A stretch of 64,000 nt of DNA, taken from UBA11403 sp963784615 (GTDB lineage: Bacteria; Pseudomonadota; Gammaproteobacteria; Legionellales; Legionellaceae). The stretch is from contig CAWASG010000001.1 of assembly GCA_963784615.1 (NCBI GenBank), forward strand, positions 868,001 to 932,000. The letters are read 5' to 3'. Numbering within the stretch: the first letter of the stretch is position 1; each line of letters starts with the position of its first letter. Of this stretch, positions 8,893-17,230 are shown one piece after another. The notes under the pieces are model-generated. The model saw only the letters and a program-made list of their open reading frames with translations. It made no database searches and was not told the origin of the DNA. The translations under genes were made by a program, and so were the position numbers.

Positions 8893-11122
8893 AATGCTGG
8901 GCTTGCATCTCAGTAATCCCGAAATCTTGGAAAAACTGTAGAGATGTCGAACGCGCAGGTGCAGATATAAGAGCCGGAGAATTAATTTCTTCATGTGCGT
9001 TTGCGCTGTGAACATTCAGCTGTATGGGTACTAAATAAGTTTCATTTCTGCTGCATTTAGGGGGGGGCTCAGTTGATGCTACAAGAAGAGAATCAGCCCC
9101 AATCTCTTCTCCATTCGCTATTTCATCGAGCATTAAGAATTCTTGAACAGCGGGTGGAGGGAGTTCAAAATGAGCAACGAAACAATTAGTGTGTGCTAAA
9201 TTATTTAACCTATCGAAATCTGGATCAACGGGTGAAAGAACTACCTCACAATCACTAAGCCCTTCTTCATCCCGGCTTGGAGTCGTTAAACAAAACAGGT
9301 TACATAACATTTCCAATGGCTCAAGACCAATAGACCAACGCCCAATCTCTACGGTGGATGAAAATAGAAAACCATAATTATCAACCAAAGGTAAGTCCAC
9401 GGTTACAGCCTTATTGACATCATGTAAAAATAGATCGCTGTTAATAATGTCGTGCCTATCTCGGAAAAAACAAGTTTTTATAATTTTAGCGCGTTTCCTG
9501 ATCTCTTGAACAAATAAAATTTCATTCGAAGTATTATATCTCAGATGATGAGTAACCATTTGAAGTTCATCTCTACTTTCGTGCACGCTAGTATCCAGGT
9601 TTGCATCAAAATAGGCTTTAACAGGTGTAAACTTTGGAGCGCCATTATTGATTATTGTGAGGTTACCCAGTTTGACTTTTGAAGTTCCTAAAGAAGAAAA
9701 CTTCTGAAAGCTTTTGCACATCATGATATTCAATGATCCAGATAACAACTCATTTTCTAACGCTTTGATAAATTGAACGCTGGGATCTTCTTCTGCTTCA
9801 TAAGCGATGGTTTCATCTATGATTAACGTGATGTAGTCATTGGGGTGTAATTGTTGACACGCTTCTTTTATCTTACAAATCCCCTGATGAAAATTGGCAG
9901 ATGTTTTAAAATGTGCAAGTTGATGTTCACTCGTTACGCCGGTGATAAAAATATGCGATGCTCCCGCGCATTCTGAACGGGTTCTTTTTTTATTCAATTC
10001 GGAATGAGGGGATTTTTGCATTTCTAGAATAATTCTATGTGCCTCATGCCATACTGGTGCAGCAATATCACGATCAATCAAATCAGTTATGCCAATAAAT
10101 TCTACTTGGCAGCCGTTAGATAATCTTTGTTCCGCCATTATAGACGTCATCAAAGCATCTACAGAACTTTTTGTTGGATAATGAAACATTTGAATGTTTG
10201 GGCGCAGCGATAATCGTGATATTTGTTTTAGATCCAAGGCTCGCCTATAGTCGTCGACGGTATACGGCGCCTCATAAGCTAAAGCAACAAATATGAAGCT
10301 CATGGTTAATACATATAATTGTGAGATTCGAGAATAATGAGTTTTGTGATTATCATAAAGTGCTATCACATTTAAATGCGCTATTATTTTTTCTAATAAT
10401 TGACACATAAACACATCCTGCTGGTTAAAAGCAGGCAAATTTTCTATTGTATCGACTAAAAATTTATAAATAAGGTGTTTATTTTTTTGTTTACGAATTT
10501 TCTTGAAGGCTGGTGATTGCTTAATATCAGGAAGAATACTTTGCGTCATAGGAGTGGAAATCGCAGGAAATTGGAATTTTAGAAGTTGGTACAAAGACGG
10601 ATACAAATCCAAAGTTTTTGCAGGCTCGATCTGATTTTGCAGTGGTGTGAATAATACTGCTGGAGGAGAAAGTACATAATATAAACGGGTATATGGATCA
10701 GTTGATGTTATAGGATGAGTTTTAATATCTTGTTGAGAAAAAAATTTTATTTTATCTTCCACAACACGAGATGCATTGACAATCAGATGATTTTTCCCAG
10801 GTGGTATTTGATCCTGAGGCAATGATGATTGTTGTAAAGTATATGCATGCATCCTCTCATAACCCGGTAATAAAACGTTTCCATTGGGCTTGATTTCCGT
10901 ATCAGAGAAAAAACCAACTAATCTCACCATGAAAAATCTACAATAATAGTCGTTTCTTATTGCTTTTAGAGACTCGTAATTACTTAGTATCCATGAACCG
11001 GGAGCTAAACGCTCCCGTTGCAATATCTGTTGGTAATACTTGTATGTACGATAAGCTGATTGGATAACTTTTGCAGCTTCTTCGGACTGTTGCTCTTTGG
11101 AGTTAGTGAGTGTTATCGGCAT
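8873..11122 (-). CDS. large effector-like protein of unknown function, IQ-like motif
   Basis: I do not recognise a named family for this 749-residue protein. Residues 14-30 (EEAAKVIQSAYRTYKYY) form an amphipathic helix matching the first half of an IQ calmodulin-binding motif. In the second half, IIDETIAYE (D436) and 38 residues later SFQKFSSLGTSK (K474) resemble the Asp and Schiff-base Lys of fold-type I PLP enzymes. That link is a weak inference. A hydrophobic stretch near residue 275 could be one membrane segment. The last residues (SSTPSI) and the stop are read from a family A element, so the natural C-terminus may have been lost. Flanking repeats and lack of bacterial homology cues fit a secreted effector. 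Confidence 0.75.
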   Translation of the reverse strand: MPITLTNSKEQQSEEAAKVIQSAYRTYKYYQQILQRERLAPGSWILSNYESLKAIRNDYYCRFFMVRLVGFFSDTEIKPNGNVLLPGYERMHAYTLQQSSLPQDQIPPGKNHLIVNASRVVEDKIKFFSQQDIKTHPITSTDPYTRLYYVLSPPAVLFTPLQNQIEPAKTLDLYPSLYQLLKFQFPAISTPMTQSILPDIKQSPAFKKIRKQKNKHLIYKFLVDTIENLPAFNQQDVFMCQLLEKIIAHLNVIALYDNHKTHYSRISQLYVLTMSFIFVALAYEAPYTVDDYRRALDLKQISRLSLRPNIQMFHYPTKSSVDALMTSIMAEQRLSNGCQVEFIGITDLIDRDIAAPVWHEAHRIILEMQKSPHSELNKKRTRSECAGASHIFITGVTSEHQLAHFKTSANFHQGICKIKEACQQLHPNDYITLIIDETIAYEAEEDPSVQFIKALENELLSGSLNIMMCKSFQKFSSLGTSKVKLGNLTIINNGAPKFTPVKAYFDANLDTSVHESRDELQMVTHHLRYNTSNEILFVQEIRKRAKIIKTCFFRDRHDIINSDLFLHDVNKAVTVDLPLVDNYGFLFSSTVEIGRWSIGLEPLEMLCNLFCLTTPSRDEEGLSDCEVVLSPVDPDFDRLNNLAHTNCFVAHFELPPPAVQEFLMLDEIANGEEIGADSLLVASTEPPPKCSRNETYLVPIQLNVHSANAHEEINSPALISAPARSTSLQFFQDFGITEMQAQHSSTPSI

Positions 11123-11445
11123 ATATTAATTTTTTTGTTTAATTCAGCAAACGGAGTAGCGGCATTATATGTCAACAAACACAAAAAGCAAACAACTATG
11201 GGCGGGCTTGTCATAGCGATATGAAACAGACCGTATGAAATTAAAACCCTCCAATATTATTCCATGGACATTCTGCCTACCAGCCCTCTATCTCAGGTTG
11301 TTTATTAGGCATGCCTGGAGCGCAATTATCAACATTGACGTTGCAATGATTAATATTTGAAAATCCGCCCTATAATTATACACAAAAGCTCCAGTTGATG
11401 GTCACCAAGAACCACCCAAACAAGAGGCCGAGAAAAGTCTAGCAA

Positions 11446-11643
11446 CTAGTACATTGTTAACCTAATTTTGACCGATAGCAATACTCAACTTGTTGATATT
11501 TAAACCGAAATCCGAGCCACGACCGTCAGGGAGTGGAACAGTTCAGCCGGCCCCCAACTGCTCCACTCCCTGACGGTCGTGGCTCGGATTCCGATTTAAT
11601 GCTATCAATCCAACTGGTCAAAATTAGGTTAACAACGTACTAG
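11446..11643. repeat. family A palindromic element, complete copy 2 (198 bp)
   Basis: It starts CTAGTACATTGTTAACC and ends with GGTTAACAACGTACTAG. The core arms carry CCGAAATCCGAGCCACGACC and its near complement. It is 76-80% like copy 1 by eye, with the same end bases. It lies between the start of the large effector-like gene and astB, so the effector gene is bracketed by family A copies. Confidence 0.9.
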
Positions 11644-11812
11644 GCTCAGATAGGATCATACTTAATGAATGGTTTTGAGGGGTGTTGTTGTGTAGCCACT
11701 TCATTATGCAACAATGCTGTTGTAAACTATTTCAAGCTCGTTTGTATTGCAAATCACAGTGCTCACTTTATACTTGACTGAACATACCTCCTACTTTAAT
11801 GACTAAAATCCT

Positions 11813-13141
11813 ATGCGTATCTACGAATTAAACATAGATGGACTAGTCGGACCAACGCATCATTATGCCGGCCTTTCGGCGGGTAATATCGCGTCAACAA
11901 GCAATGCGCTCACCACGGCCAATCCTGCGGCAGCGGCACTACAAGGCATTCAAAAGATGCGGCTATTACATCAACTAGGAATCAAACAGGCGGTCATGCC
12001 GCCACAACCGCGTCCGAATCTTGCGCTACTTCGTCAATTAGGATTTTCAGGCACTCCCGCTCAAATCCTCAAAAAAGCAAAACGTGACGCGCCCGACTTT
12101 CTCAGTGCCTGTTATTCAGCATCGAGTATGTGGGCGGCGAATGCAGCCACTGTGGCACCCAGCAGCGATACATCAGACAATCGTGTGCATTTCACAGCGG
12201 CAAATTTAATCAGCCATATGCATCGCCATCAAGAGGCAGCCTATTCACGATTACTGCTTCAACAAATTTTTGCAGATGAGACGCATTTTCACCATCACCT
12301 GCCCTTACCTGCAACGCTGATGACCCGTGATGAGGGTGCCGCAAACCACACGCGTTTTTGCCAATCCTATGGCGAAAAAGGCATTCATCTGTTTGTCTAT
12401 AACCAACAAATGCTGCCAGCAGGCAATCAAGTCCCTATTCCCTCACGCTTTCCTGCCCGGCAAACACGCGAAGCGTCCGAGGCAATTGCTCGCAGTCATC
12501 AACTCGACCTGAATCAAGTTATTTTTGCGCATCAGAATCCTGCCGTGGTCGATCAGGGCGTGTTTCATAATGATGTCATCGCGGTAGGTAATGAATTCGT
12601 ACTCCTCGTTCATGAGGATGCATTTCTCAACCAACGTGAGGTGTTGCAAACATTACAATCCAAATCAGAAGGTACGATTCACATTATTGAAGTCAAACGC
12701 AACCAAGTCAGTGTCGCGGATGCAGTTAAAAGTTATTTGTTTAATTCACAACTCGTCACCCTGCCGAATCAAAAGATGGCACTGATTGCGCCCGCAGAGT
12801 GCGAGACGATGTCATCAACCAAAATATGGATAGATAACATCATCGCATCATCGGACAACCCCATTTCTACCGTTCATTATCTCGACCTCAAGCAAAGCAT
12901 GCGCAACGGCGGAGGCCCTGCTTGCCTGCGCCTACGCGTTGTGCTCAACGAACAACAGTTAGCGGCCATGCATCAAGGCGTTCTGGTGAATGATTTATTA
13001 CTAGATCAACTGGAAGACTGGGTCAACCAACACTACCGCACTGCATTACATGCAAATGATTTGGATGACCCTGCATTGATGGATGAAAGTCATCAAGCAT
13101 TGGCTGCGTTGTATATTCTTTTGAAGTTGATCAAAGCGTAG
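11813..13141 (+). CDS. astB: N-succinylarginine dihydrolase
   Basis: This is the second enzyme of the arginine succinyltransferase pathway, converting N2-succinylarginine to N2-succinylornithine, CO2 and ammonia. The 442 residues match the family length. The N-terminal signature NIDGLVGPTHHYAGLSAGN is unmistakable, and SMRNGGGPACLRLRVVL near residue 365 is the conserved C-terminal block of this amidinotransferase-fold family. No astA, astC, astD or astE gene is nearby, so it is an orphan here. A family B repeat begins within a few bases of the stop. Confidence 0.95.
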   Translation: MRIYELNIDGLVGPTHHYAGLSAGNIASTSNALTTANPAAAALQGIQKMRLLHQLGIKQAVMPPQPRPNLALLRQLGFSGTPAQILKKAKRDAPDFLSACYSASSMWAANAATVAPSSDTSDNRVHFTAANLISHMHRHQEAAYSRLLLQQIFADETHFHHHLPLPATLMTRDEGAANHTRFCQSYGEKGIHLFVYNQQMLPAGNQVPIPSRFPARQTREASEAIARSHQLDLNQVIFAHQNPAVVDQGVFHNDVIAVGNEFVLLVHEDAFLNQREVLQTLQSKSEGTIHIIEVKRNQVSVADAVKSYLFNSQLVTLPNQKMALIAPAECETMSSTKIWIDNIIASSDNPISTVHYLDLKQSMRNGGGPACLRLRVVLNEQQLAAMHQGVLVNDLLLDQLEDWVNQHYRTALHANDLDDPALMDESHQALAALYILLKLIKA

Positions 13142-13144
13142 GGT

Positions 13145-13269
13145 CACTGCCATTAAGTTAAAGAAAAAATGATTGGTGTACGCGTAGGTTGGTGCGTAGG
13201 TTGGGTTGAGCGAGAGCGAAGCCCAACAAAACCGCCCATGTTGGGCTTCGCTCTCGCTCAACCCAACCT
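13145..13269. repeat. family B element, copy 3, cut by the IS110 insertion
   Basis: The left end CACTGCCATTAAGTTAAAG matches the outer end of the complete copy at 30932. The inner arms are perfect 31-bp complements (13198-13228 and 13239-13269) of the GCGAGAGCGAAGCCC type. The right arm stops abruptly at CCCAACCT (13262-13269), where other copies continue with AC; the IS110 element begins there. Confidence 0.85.
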
Positions 13270-13299
13270 TGTGTCTTGAATATATGATTTAATACGGTC

Positions 13300-13455
13300 T
13301 TATTGCTGTCGTACAGTAATAAATTAAAGTGAAGCGATAGACCGTCCCAACCTTGGGTTTTTAAACCCGTTGCGTAGCTAGATCGTCGCCTCACTCCCTT
13401 AACCGAACTCGAACAGTTGCCTGGGACGACAGATCCCGTACCTACAAGGCTGAGT
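13300..13455 (+). ncRNA. IS110 bridge RNA (predicted)
   Basis: The order of structures fits published IS621-type bridge RNAs. There is a 10-bp 5' stem-loop (13300-13309 with 13313-13322, loop CGT). A target-binding loop closes by 13329-13337 with 13386-13394 (one mismatch) and contains the internal hairpin GGGTTTTTAAACCC and the block GTTGCGTAG. A second loop region ends in CCGTACCTACAAGGCTG. From memory, IS621 has very similar blocks (CCTTGGGTT, GTTGCGTAG, TACAAGGCTG). The presumed left target guide CCCAACCT (13346-13353) equals the DNA at the insertion edge. The RNA ends just before the transposase ATG. Confidence 0.75.
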
Positions 13456-13473
13456 ACAGAAGGAATAATCATT

Positions 13474-14438
13474 ATGAAGGACGAGGATAAGAAAGTCTAT
13501 ATTGGTATTGATGTATCGAAGAGCACATTAGACGTGTTTATTTTACCTAACAACAAACATATGCAGTTTAAAAATGAACCAAGCGACATTCAAAAACTAG
13601 CCAAAAAATTAAACATATTTGCTGGCGCATTAATTGTGATGGAGGCAACAGGTGGGTATGAAAAACCCCTAGCGTATGCGCTTTTTAAAGCAGGACTTCA
13701 AGTGTGCGTTATGAACCCAAGACAGATAAGGGATTTTGCGAAAGCGCTTGGTAAACTGGCAAAAACCGATAAAATCGACGCTTATGTGATTGCCTTATTT
13801 GCTAGTAAAATCGAACCTAAACCAAATGTTTCCTATAACGACGATAATATAGAACTGTCTGATAATAATGCTAGGCTAATAATGCTAGGCGGCGGCAAGT
13901 AGTCGATATGATCATAATGGAAAAAAATCGTTTGGATAAAGCCACAGCTGATCAAACAGCATCAATTGCGCGTGTTCTAGAGGTTTTGGAAGCTGAATTA
14001 AAGATGATTAATGAGGCCCAACAAAAAATAATTACGAACAATCCAGTGTTTTCGGAAAAGAAAAAAATCTTAGAAAGTGTCAAAGGGATTGGGGCAGTGA
14101 CAGCCGCAAACCTGCTTTCAGAAATTCCAGAACTAGGTAGCATCGGAGCAAAACAGATAGCCTCTTTGGCGGGTCTTGCTCCATTTAATCGTGATAGTGG
14201 AACACTCAAAGGAATACGCACTATATGGGGCGGCAGAGCCTCTGTGAGGTGCGCTCTTTATATGTCTGTATTGGTTGCTATTAAACATAATACCCGAATT
14301 AAGGGTTTTTATGAGCGACTTTGCTTAGCAGGAAAAGAAAAGAAAGTTGCCATTACTGCCTGCATGCGTAAGCTGCTTATTATTATCAATGCGATGATAA
14401 AAAGTGGTCAGTGTTGGGATGACGCCATAGAAGTATGA
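13474..14438 (+). pseudogene. IS110-family transposase, frameshifted
   Basis: The N-terminal RuvC-like half (13474-13902) has the full DEDD set: D13 (IGIDVSK), E57 (MEATGG), D99 and D102 (KTDKID). The C-terminal Transposase_20 half (13908-14438) has SVKGIGAVTAANLLSEIPE and IWGGRASVRCALYM, which holds the candidate catalytic serine. They are separated by a frameshift: TAATAATGCTAGGC is present twice in tandem (13863-13876 and 13877-13890). Removing one copy restores a continuous reading ...SDNNARRRQVVDMIIMEK. The start ATG follows AAGGA. Without suppression the product is two fragments. Confidence 0.9.
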
Positions 14439-14456
14439 TCACACCATGACTGGAGC

Positions 14457-14661
14457 GTTTGAAATGTGAATAGTAGCAAAGACCGCATGCATCCCCGTGC
14501 ATATCTGTTGGGTCTTGTGTTTTAGACAAACCCCGTCCATGGGGTCGGCGCGCCATCCATGGCGCGACCGGTCTAAAACACAAGGCCCAACAGATACGCA
14601 CTCTTTTCGTTTACTACACAGGCGTCTGTTTTAACCGTTTCTATCTATTCGATTATTATCT
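14457..14661 (+). repeat. family C structured element, copy 1
   Basis: The outer stem pairs 14497-14527 with 14571-14601 (31 bp, one wobble and one mismatch). Inside are two hairpins: CCCCGTCCATGGGG (14531-14544) and CGCGCCATCCATGGCGCG (14549-14566). The 5' flank from about 14457 and the 3' tail to GAGATCCGT (about 14661) are conserved with the copy at 61934-62150. It lies directly after the IS110 transposase. It may be expressed as RNA or act as cruciform DNA. Confidence 0.85.
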
Positions 14662-14699
14662 GAGATCCGTATAAGCCGATGGTAAATAGTCCCTCATGG

Positions 14700-14842
14700 T
14701 ACGACGAAAAAAGATGTCTGCATAATGAAAGGAAAGAACCTACTCCTGATGGGGCCTGCGTTCCAGACCGTCGCGCACATGGATGTGCGCGCGATCGCAT
14801 GGATGCAGATTTGTCTGGAACGCAGGCCCCATCAGGAGTAGG
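14700..14842 (-). repeat. family C structured element, copy 2 (opposite orientation, diverged)
   Basis: The outer stem is perfect over 30 bp (14739-14768 with 14813-14842) but has a sequence unlike copy 1. Read on the minus strand, the same two inner hairpins follow in the same order: GCATCCATGC (14797-14806) then CGCGCACATCCATGTGCGCG (14772-14791). They are joined by a cg-rich linker and closed by GAC/GTC. The tail beyond the stem keeps a TTCTTTCCTTTC...CAGACATCTTTTTT pattern like that of copy 1, supporting the orientation. Confidence 0.75.
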
Positions 14843-15492
14843 CGTGGCTTCATCTAGAATGACATTACCTTATGATTCAGAGAAACCATAATTAGTCAGT
14901 AATTTTAGATACATTTGTCCCGTTGCTCATATGCTTTGTATGCTTTACACCTCAAAAATATACTAAAATCGCACTACGGCACAGGCGAGGACATCGATTA
15001 TCGTGAGATGATACAGGGCGGCTTGTGCTGCCCTGTATCTATTGTTTACGAGAAATTAAATCATCTCTAAAAGTATCCCGAGGTTTGGGGAAGAGCCTCA
15101 TTTAAAACAGAATGAGTAATAGCAAAACGTTTTATAAAATATTAAAAATATTTTTCAAGACAGTTGCTACGTCCTATTAGTTCCCTTAACTTAATCTGGA
15201 CTTTAGCCATTTTTTCTTGATTAGTCGCTGGCCCGTAATTGCTTCATGCAGTTTTCTCATAATTCGGTGGTTTATGGCCTTTTAATAAATTGTCTCATAT
15301 TGAATCTTAGTCCACCGCGGTATCCAGAACACCTTATTACTTTATCTGACTTCATTCGGCTTTATCCAAGCTAACCATCTTGTTTATTTTTAGAGAAAGT
15401 AGACCGGCTCAAAAAATAGTTCACAAAATTGCTCGAAAAAAGACAAAACGCGACTATTGGTATACAATTTAGCAAAGCACAGGAGAAAAACC
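14843..15492. other. 650-bp intergenic stretch without a gene
   Basis: I see no credible coding region. A 10-bp hairpin (15010-15019 with 15030-15039, GATACAGGGC / GCCCTGTATC) is present about 450 bases upstream of the next gene. The sequence TATACAAT at 15461-15468 could be a -10 box for the gene at 15493. The remainder shows no repeat I can match within the window. Confidence 0.5.
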
Positions 15493-16680
15493 ATGGGTAT
15501 TGCTATATCAAAATCAGGTTCGGATGGCGCCGCTAACGCAGCTAAGGCCGCAAAATCCAGTGACAATGAGTCTTCTGCAAAAGCACCAACCGCAAAAGCT
15601 GAGGGCAACCCAAACGAAGCCCCTCGTTCCTCCAAAGCGGTTGAAATGCTCAACGCAAATTATCCTGCAAGTGATAGGGTTGCCGGTTTTTTAGGTGAAA
15701 AAAGGTTAGATGAAAAGCCATCGAATGAAAAAGAGCAAAAAGCTCAAGAAGAACAACAAAAAACAGGAATGCGAGCACTTCATGCATTACATTTAGGCGC
15801 AAAAAAAGATGAAGATGCAGGGGTTGCCACAGAGAGACGTCGGCAAATGCTCTCCAAATTTTTATTATGTGTTGCACAAGGCAAACAGGATGAAGCAGAG
15901 AAGTTATTAAAAATTTCTCAAAAAGGCACGGATACAACATCAACCTGGTTATTAGGGACGGGTAATGTATGCGATTACTCAGGCCGTGAATTTACAGGTA
16001 TCTCCGCGTATGAATACGCCTATTGGGCCAAAGACACCCACATGTGTCGGATGTTAGAAAGGTATATGAGCGATGAGACAAAAGCCGACATTGCGCAGCG
16101 CATCAAAAAAATGGAATACATAGATGAGGAAACGAATGAACCGGTGAGGTTTACTTACAGGCAACACGGCAACGACCATAATAACGCTCATTTTGACCTG
16201 TCAGCACTTAAAACAGCATTGAATGAGTATGTTCAGGGATATAATAATTGGGCACGCACAAGTAGTTGGACCGCGATGGAGGCCGCCTGGATGAAAGTTG
16301 GACTGGCACAGCGCGATGTGCCAGTGCACGTGATTAATGAATATTGCCGCAAAGACCGCTCGTTTGACCCATGCCCCGGGTTCACTGAAGATAAGCTGCC
16401 GCGGGAGTTAATGTTCTATAATTTCGCTTCACACCAGGAAGATCCTTTGTTTCCATTAGTTATTTCTGCTTCCTCTGGTTTGGGTGTCGATTTTATATTG
16501 CGGCGAGGGGAGATGTTGAGGGCTGCGGGGGTGCGGGGCGTGGGGTGGGCGCGCGAGGCTCGCCTAGATTTGGCGGCCCTTAGCCGCCTAGATGAAGTTA
16601 GAAGCGCCGATCTCAAGCTGTCGCGAGAAATCCTAGGGTTGATAGAGCCAGAACATGTTCATGGTTCGCAGCCTTTTTAG
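15493..16680 (+). CDS. effector-like protein with myristoylation-type N-terminus
   Basis: The ATG at 15493 has a strong AGGAG site; the frame is open further upstream but only with TTG starts. The 395-residue product begins MGIAISKSG, fitting the eukaryotic N-myristoylation pattern (G2, S6, K7). A disordered Ala/Lys/Ser-rich segment runs to about residue 110. The next block (FLLCVAQGKQDEAEKLLK, DYSGREFTGISAYEYAYWAK, DTHMCRMLERYM) resembles an ankyrin-like unit I associate with Legionella and Coxiella effector-type proteins. The C-terminus is Arg-rich and helical. The function is unknown; host targeting is an inference. Confidence 0.8.
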   Translation: MGIAISKSGSDGAANAAKAAKSSDNESSAKAPTAKAEGNPNEAPRSSKAVEMLNANYPASDRVAGFLGEKRLDEKPSNEKEQKAQEEQQKTGMRALHALHLGAKKDEDAGVATERRRQMLSKFLLCVAQGKQDEAEKLLKISQKGTDTTSTWLLGTGNVCDYSGREFTGISAYEYAYWAKDTHMCRMLERYMSDETKADIAQRIKKMEYIDEETNEPVRFTYRQHGNDHNNAHFDLSALKTALNEYVQGYNNWARTSSWTAMEAAWMKVGLAQRDVPVHVINEYCRKDRSFDPCPGFTEDKLPRELMFYNFASHQEDPLFPLVISASSGLGVDFILRRGEMLRAAGVRGVGWAREARLDLAALSRLDEVRSADLKLSREILGLIEPEHVHGSQPF

Positions 16681-16744
16681 ACGCTTGGTGAAGTAACCCG
16701 GTAGCATAAGCCGCAGGGGGGAAATCCCAACACACGTTCAAAAA

Positions 16745-16963
16745 CTATTCCAATAAATCCTGGTACTGCCAACTTTGTGCGGTTCTAACCCACCACGTGG
16801 CCCAGCGATGTAAGTAACTTCTGATTCGGCGGGCAGACAGCCCATCAATAACTATCTGGTTGACTTGCTCGCGTGCTTTTCGAAGCGTCCTTGGATGCGG
16901 GACGATGCTCCCCAGCACAGGTGTTTGATAATCAGTTGCAATATCTGTCTCCACCACCACCAA
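16745..16963 (-). pseudogene. short orphan reading frame, probable gene remnant
   Basis: The 72-residue frame (QVNQIVIDGLSARRIRSYLH, then RWATWWVRTAQSWQYQDLLE) has a protein-like composition. It lacks a clear start: the same frame stays open upstream to a stop near 17020 without a ribosome site. I recognise no family. It sits alone in a 550-bp gap between the effector-like gene and dusA and is most simply a decayed fragment of a larger gene. Confidence 0.35.
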
Positions 16964-17230
16964 TGAGTTTGGATTATGTGCAGCATTAGCCTGGATAACT
17001 GATCGCCCACGTCACTACATCATGGTATGACAAGAAGGGTGAGCTAACTTTGGCTGATATTATTATGGTAATCAGGCGCTCAATATGGGTGAAGATGTAT
17101 TTTTCAATGTCTAAAAATCATGGAAATAATACTGGTTCTTTAAAAATAACTGAAAAAAATGCTAACTTATTGATTTATCAACTGGCCTTGGCGGCAATAA
17201 TTGGCTAAAGTCGAGTTAATGGCAGCGAGG

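Larger units (their letters stand above)
13270..14456 (+). mobile_element. IS110-family insertion sequence with bridge RNA, transposase disrupted
   Basis: The element consists of a left non-coding end with a bridge-RNA-like structure, then a DEDD plus serine transposase broken by a 14-bp duplication. The left boundary is taken as the point where the family B arm stops. The right boundary is approximate: similarity to the family C repeat starts around 14457, so the element must end at or before it. IS110 elements have no long terminal inverted repeats, as here. The layout (RNA upstream of the transposase) matches the IS621-like branch rather than IS1111. Confidence 0.8.

Noticed and set aside
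8694..11643. Composite transposon made of two family A copies around the effector gene
   Set aside because: No transposase or target duplication supports it as an active unit; kept only as a possibility within the finding on the stop codon.
13158..13472. Minus-strand frames across the family B copy and bridge RNA
   Set aside because: They only reflect repeat arms and the structured RNA; composition is not protein-like.
14457..14661. Family C copy 1 as a bridge RNA of IS1111 type (downstream of the transposase)
   Set aside because: The same element occurs at 61934 without a transposase, and a better bridge RNA lies upstream of the transposase.
14497..14842. Palindromes near the IS110 element as integron attC sites
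   Set aside because: The stems are perfect and contain two inner hairpins; there is no integrase and no attC core sites.
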